Shown here: piece by piece, positions 40,115-51,100 of the stretch
Layout: each line of letters begins with the position of its first letter
Position numbering within the stretch: position 1 is the first letter of the stretch
Assembly: GCA_039105265.1 (NCBI GenBank)
Contig: JAPFFF010000005.1
Span: 2,589,501-2,653,500 of the forward strand
Reading direction: 5' to 3'
Origin: Tritrichomonas musculus
Taxonomy: Eukaryota > Parabasalia > Tritrichomonadida > Tritrichomonadidae
DNA length: 64,000 bases
Notes under the pieces: model-generated
What the model saw: the letters and a program-made list of their open reading frames with translations, nothing else
Databases searched by the model: none
What the model was told of the DNA's origin: nothing
Made by a program: the position numbers and the translations under genes

Positions 40115-43100
40115 ATGAGTGACGAACAGTATAAACAGCTCCAAACACTATTTGAAACAAATCAACAAGATGCAATAAATGAATGCAAAAATATTATTTT
40201 GAAAGCTACAAGTTTTGATTCATATGATGAGCTCATTTCATATTATCGCAAGAACTCATATAGTTCAATATGCCAAAAGAATTTAGAAAAAAATCGAATT
40301 GGAGTTCATTGCTTTGATTGTGCCAAGTGCAGCAGATCATATATTTGCCTTCAATGCTTTTTAAATGGTAATCATCAAGGCCATCATTACATAATCACCA
40401 AATCAAGCATGTTCAAATGCGATTGTGGTGATTGCACCAAAATGAAATGCGAATGCTTCTGCAAAGATCATCAAAATACAAATCAAAATGACATGAATGA
40501 TGAATTAAAAAAGGTTTTAGCTGACATTATCTTTAAAGCAGTATTTTCATTTTTATTCAATACAAAAGGCAACGAGTCCAATTATACAAATATATTTGAC
40601 TTTATTATATCATTTTTGCAATTTGGCGATGATTTTTGCCATTTAATGATAGATTATCTAGCAAATGAAACAAACTTTGAAGATGTGATGATGAATATTT
40701 TTGAATATAGTTTAGAATTCAATCAATCATTGTCAAATTTGTGCACATATCTTATCAGCTACACAGAGTTTAAACAACTCTTTTCAAATATCGCATATAA
40801 ATGCGTTTTAAATCACTTTTTCAATTTATCAATACAATCACATGAAAAAGAAGCGTACGTTAAAATATTCAATATATGGCACCAACTAATGTTTGATTTC
40901 TTTTATGAATATCCAATTCAATATTGCATTAAAGAGAAAAAATATGACTGGGTTGATTATTTTATTGAATTATGCAAGAAAAACAAAGAAATAATGAAAT
41001 TTTCAACTGACACCAAAGTCAAACTCATTGAAAATGGATTAACAAAAAGAATTTTTGCTAGTGTTATTTGTGCATCACAAGTTCAACCTAATGAACAAAC
41101 ACAATTATTTTTTGATAGATTATTTTCAGAAGTTTTAAATTGTGGAACAGAAAAATCAAGCACAAATGATACAATTATTCTAATTTCATTTAAAGATGAT
41201 GGATCAAAAATAAACATTGAACCAGCTCACATTGCAAGTGTTATGTTAAATAGACATTTATTTAACTGTTTTAAGTTCAAAAAGAACTTAAAGTTTGACG
41301 TTTTATTTGAAGAGCTTGAAAAAAATACTGACATTTCACCAATTTATATGCCAAACAATGACAATGACAAATTTATTTCAAAGTATCTTTTGAATATTGA
41401 TAATCAAAACTTCCCATCATATTATTATGAATCATTTCCAAAAGGAGGTTCATTCTTCTTTAGCATGCCTTTATACGACTCATTTATCACTTTATTTGGT
41501 CTTGAAAACAATTGTCGAATCAAAATGTCACAGCTTTTATTAACAGAAAAATATCAAAGCTTGAGAGTTAAATTAGGCATAATTACACTTCAAAAGATCC
41601 TTTCATTTGTATGCATCGATCATCCATTGTTTCAAAAAAGTAATCAAAATCTTTTTAATAAAATTTCTTCATATAATAACACCAACCAAATAACATTGGG
41701 ATTACCAAGATATTTACCTGTTTTTCAATTGATTCTTGGTCTTCAAAGAAATGACAAAAATGATGATTTCAATTTAAAGGAATTTTTTGAATATGAAATG
41801 GCAAGGAAAATTGGTATTTTTGATGACTTTACTAACCAGCAAAATGTAAATCCTGAAACTTTAGCTGATCAAAATAACAAAATGACTTTTTCTTTTTTGT
41901 TTTTATCAATTTTAATTGTTATTGATAGAATTCTTTTCAATTTCGACAATAGAGAATTTCTTACTCAGCAACTATTATTTGCAGTTACATCAGGAACTAA
42001 CGATTTAAATGAATTAAGCAAATATTACGATAGCTCAGTCCTTGATGATGATTCGGATCCATTAATTTTCAATGAAATTATCAAAGAAATCATTAAACCA
42101 AACGACAAGGAAATGCATCTAATTTGCTCAACAAATCCAATAATGAAACAATACACAATGTTAGTTAATAAAGTTGCTTCAAATCCGGATAATTTAATTG
42201 ATATAAAACAAATCGAGCCAGAAGAAACATCCTTCTTCAAAGGTCAGTTATTTTCATCATCATCATTATCAACAAGAACATCATATGTAGATGGATATGA
42301 CAAAGAAAACGAGCCTGTAAATCCTGATGGATTAAACATCAGATTAAAAGAATTGTTAATGACACCAACAGTTTTGGCCATTGTTTATCATACATTACGA
42401 ACAAGTGGATCAAACACGAACATCAATGATATTCTGGCAATGAATGTTCTTGCTTTTATTTCACAATTTGTTGAAGACAAAAATGAACAAGAAAACAATT
42501 ATCAATTTGATGAAAAAGTCATTCAATATGAATCAATTAATGATCTTATATCCATTTTTAGAAAAGATTTATTCAATTACCAAATCGATGATCAAGGAAA
42601 TGCATCAATCGACAGTATTATGAATAAAAAGAATTTTGACTCTTTCTTACATTTAAAGATTAGTTTGAAAGATCAAGAAGGAAAATCAATTGTTGAACTT
42701 TTACTTGAAAAAGGACAAATTGGAATACATGCATTACAGAAAGCTGGAATTAATTCAGTTGAAAAAAATGAATCTAATGATAAAGTTGAAACCGAAAACA
42801 AAGCAAAAAATAATTCAATGAAAAGCAAGAAAGAAGAAATTTTAAGTCAATTTCAAGATGCAAGAAACAATTTTAAATTTGATATTAATGATGAAGAAGA
42901 AGAGAAAGAAGAAGAAGAACATTTATGCTCTATTTGCCAATCACATAAAGAAGATGAAATATTAGTTTATCCTCTTTATGTATATCGAACAAAACTTCCA
43001 TGCATTTTCGATAAACCACCTGAATTGAAAGGCATCTCTGATTCTGTAAGTATTTCAAGCGATGATGACATTTATCAAAATGATTCCGTCTTTTTCAATA

Positions 43101-44575
43101 ATGTCTTAAACGACCATATGGAAAACTCTCTTGTTTCTGAGCTCAATAGCACAAATATAAACTCATTGGACATTTTTGGCATTCGAAATGTTTTGGCAAA
43201 ATTTTTAATCTTGAAATCAAAACAAACAAAAGAGTATTTCAATCAACAAAAAACAATCAGAACTGAAAAACGCAAAGAAGATTTGATTAACAAAGTGTCT
43301 AAAAGATATATTGCAGGCGCCAATTATATATTACAATATTCAATTTGCCCGCATTTTCTTCATTCGGGATGTGTTGATTCAATCGATGGTTTCAAATGTC
43401 CAAGTGGCAGAAAATATCGAAATTGTTTTCTTCCATGTTTAACAAATCTTCCAAAATTAGAACAGCCATTCAATCTTGATTCTTTTCCTCAAAGAAGCAT
43501 CGATTCAATTAAAAAATTCATCGAATTAATGAAATCAAAGATCATTCAATCAATCTACCAGAAAGTTGACATTTTTATTGAACTCATCAAATCAATTAGC
43601 GGCGTTATCACCACATTTGAAGTTTATATCAGAAACAACGCTGAAGACAAATTCTCCGACGAAATGAAAATTCTTACAAGAAATTTATTCATGACAACGT
43701 GGTATGCTTATCGAATTTATGGGAAGCCGAAAATGACCAATAAAATTCCATATTACATGGAGAACGACAATATTGAAGAATGCGATGTTGAAACACGAAT
43801 GACAATTTTCCAAAGATTTATTAAAAGATTAATTGAAGACGACAATATTGAAATCGAATCAGAAAGAGAATCATCATTTAAAAATATTCTAGAATCATTT
43901 ATTGCTTCATTCCAATTCAAAACGAAAAGAGATGCAAAAGAATTGTGGATGTTTTTGAGAAGAGTTTATTTTTCGAATTACTTTTTGTTAGGAAACTCAA
44001 GTGAATCACCAAATTGGAGTGAAATTCTTTCATTCAAGTCATTGTATCAGAAATATAACATCAACAGTGATTATTTAAACGATGAAACAATCAAAATAAA
44101 ACCATTCAAGATCACAAGTCTTCCAAAAGAATTTTTGCATTTTGCAAAAGGACCATATAACTTCCCAATTGACGATACTTCAAGGCAAATGTACTATAAT
44201 GTGCTGGATTACAACTCATTGATTGAAAATTACGATGATTTAGAAGAAACAGAAAATGAAGATAATATCGAAAAACGTGAAATGATTGAAAAACAAAAAT
44301 TGATCGTTTTCTCAAATGAAATAGAAGGGAATTTTGAGTTATATAGAAAAAATTACCCAGTGGTGTCAATTCCATTAACACATAATTCATCACAATTTCA
44401 GATGTTTCATGGAAGTTTTACTTTTACAAAACCATTTGTTTATTTGGATGAGAATAATTGCACTGATTGCAATTTTGAGAGGAAATCCCCACTTTTCTTA
44501 AAACAAGACATTCTTGATATTATAATTAATCATTTGCTGTCGATTGATTCATTCAATTTTAGAATTAATGATTAA
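40115..44575 (+). CDS. UBR-box E3 ubiquitin ligase (N-recognin, UBR1-like)
   Basis: 1486 residues from the ATG at 40115. The frame is open 82 codons further upstream, but those would overlap the divergent ubiquitin gene and have no initiator. A UBR zinc box lies at residues 53-119, with Cys/His ligands at C53, C66, C69, C72, C78, C81, H87, H90, C102, C104, C107, C112, C114, C116 and H119 and the signature CDCGDC. A split RING-like region has HLCSIC at about 937 and ICPHFLHSGCV then KCPSGRKYRNCFLPC at about 1078-1105, separated by a long low-complexity insert, as in UBR1/UBR2. The last 200 residues resemble the UBR autoinhibitory C-terminal domain. UBR1-type ligases recognise destabilising N-terminal residues (Arg/N-degron pathway). 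No ClpS-like domain was recognised. Confidence 0.85.
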   Translation: MSDEQYKQLQTLFETNQQDAINECKNIILKATSFDSYDELISYYRKNSYSSICQKNLEKNRIGVHCFDCAKCSRSYICLQCFLNGNHQGHHYIITKSSMFKCDCGDCTKMKCECFCKDHQNTNQNDMNDELKKVLADIIFKAVFSFLFNTKGNESNYTNIFDFIISFLQFGDDFCHLMIDYLANETNFEDVMMNIFEYSLEFNQSLSNLCTYLISYTEFKQLFSNIAYKCVLNHFFNLSIQSHEKEAYVKIFNIWHQLMFDFFYEYPIQYCIKEKKYDWVDYFIELCKKNKEIMKFSTDTKVKLIENGLTKRIFASVICASQVQPNEQTQLFFDRLFSEVLNCGTEKSSTNDTIILISFKDDGSKINIEPAHIASVMLNRHLFNCFKFKKNLKFDVLFEELEKNTDISPIYMPNNDNDKFISKYLLNIDNQNFPSYYYESFPKGGSFFFSMPLYDSFITLFGLENNCRIKMSQLLLTEKYQSLRVKLGIITLQKILSFVCIDHPLFQKSNQNLFNKISSYNNTNQITLGLPRYLPVFQLILGLQRNDKNDDFNLKEFFEYEMARKIGIFDDFTNQQNVNPETLADQNNKMTFSFLFLSILIVIDRILFNFDNREFLTQQLLFAVTSGTNDLNELSKYYDSSVLDDDSDPLIFNEIIKEIIKPNDKEMHLICSTNPIMKQYTMLVNKVASNPDNLIDIKQIEPEETSFFKGQLFSSSSLSTRTSYVDGYDKENEPVNPDGLNIRLKELLMTPTVLAIVYHTLRTSGSNTNINDILAMNVLAFISQFVEDKNEQENNYQFDEKVIQYESINDLISIFRKDLFNYQIDDQGNASIDSIMNKKNFDSFLHLKISLKDQEGKSIVELLLEKGQIGIHALQKAGINSVEKNESNDKVETENKAKNNSMKSKKEEILSQFQDARNNFKFDINDEEEEKEEEEHLCSICQSHKEDEILVYPLYVYRTKLPCIFDKPPELKGISDSVSISSDDDIYQNDSVFFNNVLNDHMENSLVSELNSTNINSLDIFGIRNVLAKFLILKSKQTKEYFNQQKTIRTEKRKEDLINKVSKRYIAGANYILQYSICPHFLHSGCVDSIDGFKCPSGRKYRNCFLPCLTNLPKLEQPFNLDSFPQRSIDSIKKFIELMKSKIIQSIYQKVDIFIELIKSISGVITTFEVYIRNNAEDKFSDEMKILTRNLFMTTWYAYRIYGKPKMTNKIPYYMENDNIEECDVETRMTIFQRFIKRLIEDDNIEIESERESSFKNILESFIASFQFKTKRDAKELWMFLRRVYFSNYFLLGNSSESPNWSEILSFKSLYQKYNINSDYLNDETIKIKPFKITSLPKEFLHFAKGPYNFPIDDTSRQMYYNVLDYNSLIENYDDLEETENEDNIEKREMIEKQKLIVFSNEIEGNFELYRKNYPVVSIPLTHNSSQFQMFHGSFTFTKPFVYLDENNCTDCNFERKSPLFLKQDILDIIINHLLSIDSFNFRIND

Positions 44576-44811
44576 ATTGAAAGTAAAAAAAATTGTATTA
44601 TATTTTGTATTTTATATGGATGTATTCAATATAAGTGATTTGACTTTTTTGTGATTTCATTTAATTAATCAAACTTGGATTAATTTGCTGTCATATAATT
44701 CCCTTGAAGCAGTTTCTTCATTTATCAAATATATGATGTTGTCAAATTCAATTTCTTATTATTCCTTTTAAACTTTAACTTATCAAAAACTATTAATTTG
44801 AAATATATGTG

Positions 44812-44863
44812 GCCTTCGTAGCTCTTAATCTTGGGGTTGCGGGTTCGAGTCCCGCCGGAGGCT
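44812..44863 (+). pseudogene. tRNA-Lys(CTT) remnant lacking the D arm
   Basis: The acceptor halves GCCTTCG (44812-44818) and CGGAGGC (44856-44862) pair over seven bases with one G-U. The T arm GCGGG-TTCGAGT-CCCGC is perfect, followed by T at 44863 and then a run of seven T after a few bases, a pol III terminator. Between them only TA-GCTC-TTAATCTTGGGGTT remains. CTCTTAATCT matches the anticodon loop of tRNA-Lys(CTT), so most of the D arm and the 5' anticodon stem appear to have been lost by a clean deletion between two CTC repeats (the lost part is inferred, about 20-25 bases). With a perfect T arm and terminator it looks young. It could not fold as a normal cloverleaf. Confidence 0.7.
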
Positions 44864-44895
44864 GATATTTTTTTCACTTTGAACAAATATATCTG

Positions 44896-45115
44896 TGCTA
44901 TAAAACTTGACAAATATCTTCTTTTCCAAGAATGCTTTAAAACATGACAAATATATACATAAAAAATATTTATTTTCCAAGACATTCTTGATGGAAAACA
45001 AATCATGGAAAATAAATATTTTTTTTTATGTATATATTTGTCAAGTTTTAAAGCATTGATGGAAAATAAATATCATCTTTTCCATCAATGCTTTATAACT
45101 TGACAAATATCAAAA
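44896..45115. repeat. Cluster of inverted and direct repeats with nearly perfect 49-bp arms
   Basis: The left arm at 44931-44979 and the right arm at 45006-45057 are inverted copies with one mismatch and one 3-base gap, sharing GCTTTAAAAC-TGACAAATAT. A shorter hairpin follows with AGCATTGATGGAAAA (about 45051-45067) against TTTTCCATCAATGCT (about 45078-45092). The unit TTGACAAATAT occurs about four times in both orientations (near 44907, 44945, 45033 reversed and 45102). It lies between the tRNA remnant and the end of the BEACH gene. Confidence 0.75.
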
Positions 45116-45180
45116 TAGATATAATTTTGTAAATAATAAAACGTTTATATAAAATACATTTTATTTATAAATAAAACATT

Positions 45181-48100
45181 TCAACTCGGTCCATTAATAT
45201 CTTTGGCTTCTTCAGCTAATTTATTTTTGAGGTCCTGACAATTCTTGCACATCTTCTTATCAGCTTTTAGCGAGCAGTCCTTGCAGAAGAATCTGTGACA
45301 TCCGTAACAAACGTTCGGCTTTTGCTTAATCTCGTCGAATCTCTTACCACAGATAGCGCAACGCACAGCGTACTCCTTCCTCAAGTTCTTCGCAGCACTG
45401 GCGTAAAACTCGAAGCTGAACATTTTGCTGATTGGACGTGATGATATGACGATTGCGCGCAAAGCGTTTCCATTCGCCTCGAAACAGCTATCGTCATCTG
45501 TAGCAATCGAAACCAGGTCGATCTGAGTGTTGCAAACACGAGCATCCTTTAAAAGAACAATTTTTGCCTTATTTAAGTCAAGAAACCAAAATCTGACAAA
45601 ACCGTCAACATGACCCGTTACAAAGAATCTATTTTCAATGTGTTCCTCTAAATTGGCCACTGCAATTGCGGTTATTTTCATTGATTTATTTTCACCATCC
45701 ACTTTTTCAGGGACATCATTCAATTTTTCAGAATTATCAGAATTTTCAATTAAACCATTCATTTTCTGATGAACAATCATTTGTCCTGAGACAGTGAAGA
45801 CTGCCATCTCTTCCTCTCCGCAGGCAATGATTGTTGCCGCGTTGTCATCAAATACAACTTTTTGAATGGAAAAGCCAGCTTCTATCGGATCGACTTGAAT
45901 CATCAATCCGAGGTCGAAGCGGCAGATTCTCTTTCCTTTCATCTCGTCGTTGCAGACGACAATTGCAAGGAAGTGAACAGATGAAATCGCAGCGGTTATA
46001 ACTTCACTTGAGGGGGTTGAAAACCACATCAACTTCGAGCCACCTTTCACTTCACCTTTTTCAAAGTGTAATGAATATACAGTGAAGCTTCCCTCCTTGA
46101 GGAAAAGTGACACCAACGAACCATCAGGAGACTTGCAGATGAAGTCCACCGAATCGGGGCATTTGAACAGTACCTTCATTCTCGAATTTGAGGCGAAATC
46201 TATCGTCGCACTCGAAGACGTTTGAATTGGCGAATTTATACCTTGATTAAGGCCAATATTTTCGCCTTGGTTCATCGTCAGCGGCGAAGGCTTCGGCTGG
46301 CTCGAGTTGTCAATGGAAGCAACAAGATTTGAGAAGTCTTGATACGAGGACGATAGACTCGAGTCAAGCTGCTGCGTCTCGTCGAGCGATGCTGGAAAGA
46401 AGCTCTTCATAATTGGCGAACTTGAGGTTGAATTGAAGAACAGTCTCATTTGTGAGTCATCTTCGTCGTCTGTGTCGTCATCATCGGTCGACTCGTCCCT
46501 TATATAAGAATTTGACCTTTGATTTGACCTTCCAAAAGTTTTTGCCTTTGCCTTGAATTTCGCTTTGGCAACGGAGATGCTGTTATAGACATTGTTGCTG
46601 TACGATACAATGGATGACATGTCATATGAAAACTGGATGGTTGTGGTTGAGTTGAGAACGAGACCGTTTTGCGGTGCAATGAATATATTTTGACTTCCTA
46701 TGTAAACATCGTTCGCTGGCAGAGCGGATGGGATAAATGCATTACAATTGAGACTTTGGTAGAAAATTAGACGAGGATCACTTAATAAATGAGCCCGAGG
46801 TTCAATCTTGTTTTTGATTGGATGCGAGCTCTTAAAAAGTTGACGTGGACATTGACCAAAGTTAATAATACTTGCTTCTGCTGCCTTTCTTTCTACCTCT
46901 TCTTCAATAAGATTTCTTTCATCTGCTGAATTTGCATTTGCATTTGCATTTGTTGTTGTGCTCGCATTATCACTGTAACAGAGAGGAGGAAAGACATTTT
47001 TAGCTTCAATTGCTGGCTCGCCACGAGATTTAACCCCAAAGATGAGATCAATCCAATTGTTAATAGATTTTGATACTCTTTCACTTTCTAGTTCAATTGA
47101 CATAATGCGAGTAAAATCACGAGAGTTGTTTGACCATCTCCCCAATTTTACATTTTCAACGTTTTGTGGAGTTGGAGGATTACTTTCTGGCATCGTTAAT
47201 GGCAAATTCGAAATGTTTAGTAAAAATTCTGGACATTTGAAAAGCTGTGGCACTGCCTCTTTAACATCATTTTGAGAAACATGAGCAGCTGAAAGCCATG
47301 CTTCAGCAAAGTCGCTGAAAAGACGACTTGGATGATCCCAACCGTGATGGAAGTAAATTGAAAAGAGACAGAAAGGATCAATTCTAAATAGATAAAAAAG
47401 AACAACACCAAGATGCATATAATGAGTTCCATAAAAGTATTTGCTTGTTTCAAAGAATAATTGGAATCTCGGGGTTCTTTCAGGTCCTATTTGTCCCATT
47501 GGTAACGATAAATCTCTAAATGATTCTGCAGGAATACTTTCGTAAAGAGAAGTGGAGTAATCCGAAATGATCCAAGGGAAAACATTAAATTGTGAGAAGT
47601 CAATAAATGATCTTCCAGCTATTTTGTTTAAGTAAAGTAGATAAGTATTATTTGATATATGCCCATCGACCCATAATCTTGAAACATCGCGAATAGATTG
47701 ACGAAGGATTCTAGCGTTATTTATTGGCGAAGGATATTTATTGTAAATGTGATATTTTCCAAAATTATGATCAACACATTCATTTAAGCATTTACTTAAG
47801 GTCAAATAATCATCGTTATTTTTCGCTACAATAATAAACGCCCATCCTAACAAAAAGTTCAACTCAAATGCTATTTCTTTTTGCAGCCATAAATGAGGCG
47901 TTGATAGAATGATTTGCGACATAGGAATTTGAATCAATGGATGCCCTTCAAATATATAAGGTTGACCGAAATACCCAGCATCCATATACGATATATAAAA
48001 CTCATAAATAATATCATTCATATCATGATTAATGTTATCCTTAAAAGTACAGCCATCATTAGTCAATTTCAAACCTTCCAAGAAATACATATTTTTAGAA

Positions 48101-51100
48101 TCAATTATCAAAACACCCTTCAGTGGCGATACACCATACAAAATAGAGGCATCTCCAATGAACTTCAATTTTGCCTTTTTTTCTCTTGTTACGAAATTCA
48201 GAACCATTGAAAAAAGCAGAGCTTCATCACTTTCAAAATGATAAGAGAATGACAATACAGATGGCTTCAATTGATGCAAGACAAACGCCTCAAATGGCAA
48301 ATAATCAATTGACAAAAGATCATATAAACTTTCAGGGAGAACGTTTAAAATATCCTCAAAATTAGGAAGTGGATAAGGCATCACAGAGACCACATTTTTA
48401 GAAACAGAAGGGAAAGGAGGAATATTATAAATTACTGGTGATTTTTCAAACCTTCGTGTAGGATTAATTGGATCATTTAATAAAGAAACCGTTTTTGTTA
48501 TTATTTTCTCTTTAAATGTTGAATTGTCAGAGAAAGGAAAACTTGTCAAAACTTTTTCACGAAGTCTGAAGAAGCAATTCAAATCAAACAAAAGAAGTCT
48601 TCGATCATTAAACCGAACAATTGATGAAATACTTCTTGCACAAACGTCGAAAGTATTAAATACATCCAAAAACTCATTCATACTTTGATAAAAATGTGCT
48701 GTTTGCGTTGTTCGATAAATAGAATCTTGCACGAGTGAATTAACAATTGATTTAGAAATTGTTGTGATGAATTCTTCTTTCTTTTCACTAATTAATTTCT
48801 TTAGATATTCATTAGGCTCATATGAAGGATTATTTAATTCAAGAATTCCATTTAAAATTTCATTTCTCATTTGCAAAACATTTTTATCTTTGATTCTCTT
48901 ACAACTTTGTTTAAGTGTGTCTGCAAATGTTTTTGTTGTTTTAATTATTTCTTGATTGTCTTTATTTGAATAAATAAAATCAAATAATAAAACAATAAAC
49001 CAATCAAGTTCATAATTAATTGAATTGAAGATTTTCTCTGATTGTGTATTGAATAATTTAAGAAAACCATTGAAGTTTTCTTGTGGAATATTTTTAGACA
49101 CAAAAATAAGAATTTGAAGAATGTTGTTCATTGTTTTTTCTTTGCCTTTGATTGGAACAGAAAGAATATTCGTGATTAATTCTAGTAAATATTCTCGTTC
49201 ATACCAACCTGATGAAATTCTTCTACAAATGAAACGAAGAATGAACAACGCTGTTTTCTTTTTAGTAATCAAATGATTCAAGATTTCAATTGTGAATATT
49301 GAAATCAATTTCATTGAATATTTCGTATTTATTGATTCAGTCAATGAAATTATATTTATAAAGAAACGATTAAAGTCCATTGTAACATTTTGTGATGCTA
49401 AATCAGCTTGTTCATCAATATTGTCATCATTATTATTATCATCATTCATAATAAGTATTGATGACGAATCAATGCTTATCAATGCTGATGATGAGCTACT
49501 ATTATCTAACAATGATAATGATGAATTTGAAGAAGCTGAACGTTTCATGTTTGATTTAGGATCAATCAATTTTAAGTTAGAACAAATCTTGACAACAAAA
49601 TTAATTATATCTTTAAAAACAGTTGATTTCAATGCCGTTTCAACTGAATAATTCTGTTTTGGAATAAAATTATGCCAATTTGTAACTATTTTGTTCTTAT
49701 TTACATCCAAAACTTTGTTGACAAAACTAATGTCATACATCTTTTTGTGTGATGAAATGGTCGACTCAGAATAAGGTGGTGGCAAATGATAAGTTGGAGG
49801 AATAATTCGTGAAATTGAACTATAAACATCATTTCCTGATTTAGGTTTATAAGTTGCATTGGCGCGAATCAAATTAGTACCAGGTGTTGATGGAAAAGGT
49901 TGACCAGACATTATACTATATTTCATTATTTCTTCTGGATTTTCAATTGATGGACAAAATGGAAAGATAACTTTTTCTGACGTGAAAAATCCAAGTGAAA
50001 TCAATTGAAGAATTGAAGAAAAAACTTTTTTAGATGATAAAATATCTGAATTAAACATAGAAGCATTTGAAAAAGTGAAAGAATATAAGAAAATCCACAA
50101 ATTCATCCAGAAATTATTCTCACTTTTCAACTCTTCTTCTGGCTGGTTTAACACATGAATGGACAAAAATGAAAGTGCAATAACAAGTATATAAAGTGAC
50201 TCAGAATCAATTTGTGAATTCAAAATTAAGGTCTCAATTGATTCAATATATTGCCCTGCCAATTTCTTTGACTTAACCGTCAATAATAAATTGAGAAGTA
50301 TCGGCCATGACTCTTTTATTTCTGAATGTGAAAGACAGAAGAAAATTATTTGATTGACCCGATTTGAAGGAATTTTTTTCTTCGTTATTGAATGAACAAT
50401 TTTGCCAATCAATTCAATCGAATGCGACGGTTGTAGAATATATATAAGATGATAATCACAAAATTTATCATCAACTGTTTTAATAAACATATCATACAAT
50501 TTTTCATATAACCTTCCTTCAAAAAGTTCTTTATCGTATTGAAAAGTTGGATTGACCAAATTTTCATTGAAATTTAATCGGGCTTGAAGCATGTATGATA
50601 TTTGATTGGACGTTGGATGATACTTATCAATCATACTGATTAACATATCATACTCTGAATCTTTAAGTTCTTTATCAAAGAAAAATAAAACATGAAAGAT
50701 GAAATTCAAAAGATTTGATGAAATGTTTTCATCACAATTACATTTAGCGACAAATTCAAAAAGTTTCGAAATAACAAAACCTCGATTCGATGTGTTAAAA
50801 AGACCGAAATCAAAGATGAAAACCAAAACATCATCCCAACTAACTGAATCATTTATATCAGATGAAAAACAGCTGAAAAGGTTGTTCAATATATTTTCAT
50901 TAAACAAAGAAGGTCGCAAGTAAAACAAGGTACTCATATGGACGGCAAAAACACTCAACTTCCAATTAGTAAATTGAAGATTTTGCATTTTACAAAGAGA
51001 ATCAAGCAAGTATCCAATAGATTCATTCTCCTTTTCATCTTCATCATTTTCTAACCGTTTGCTGATTAAATTCAATATACATTGGCCTCCATTGTAGGCG

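Noticed and set aside
44725-45006. 93-codon minus-strand frame
   Set aside because: It runs across the tRNA remnant and the inverted repeats, with no protein-like features.
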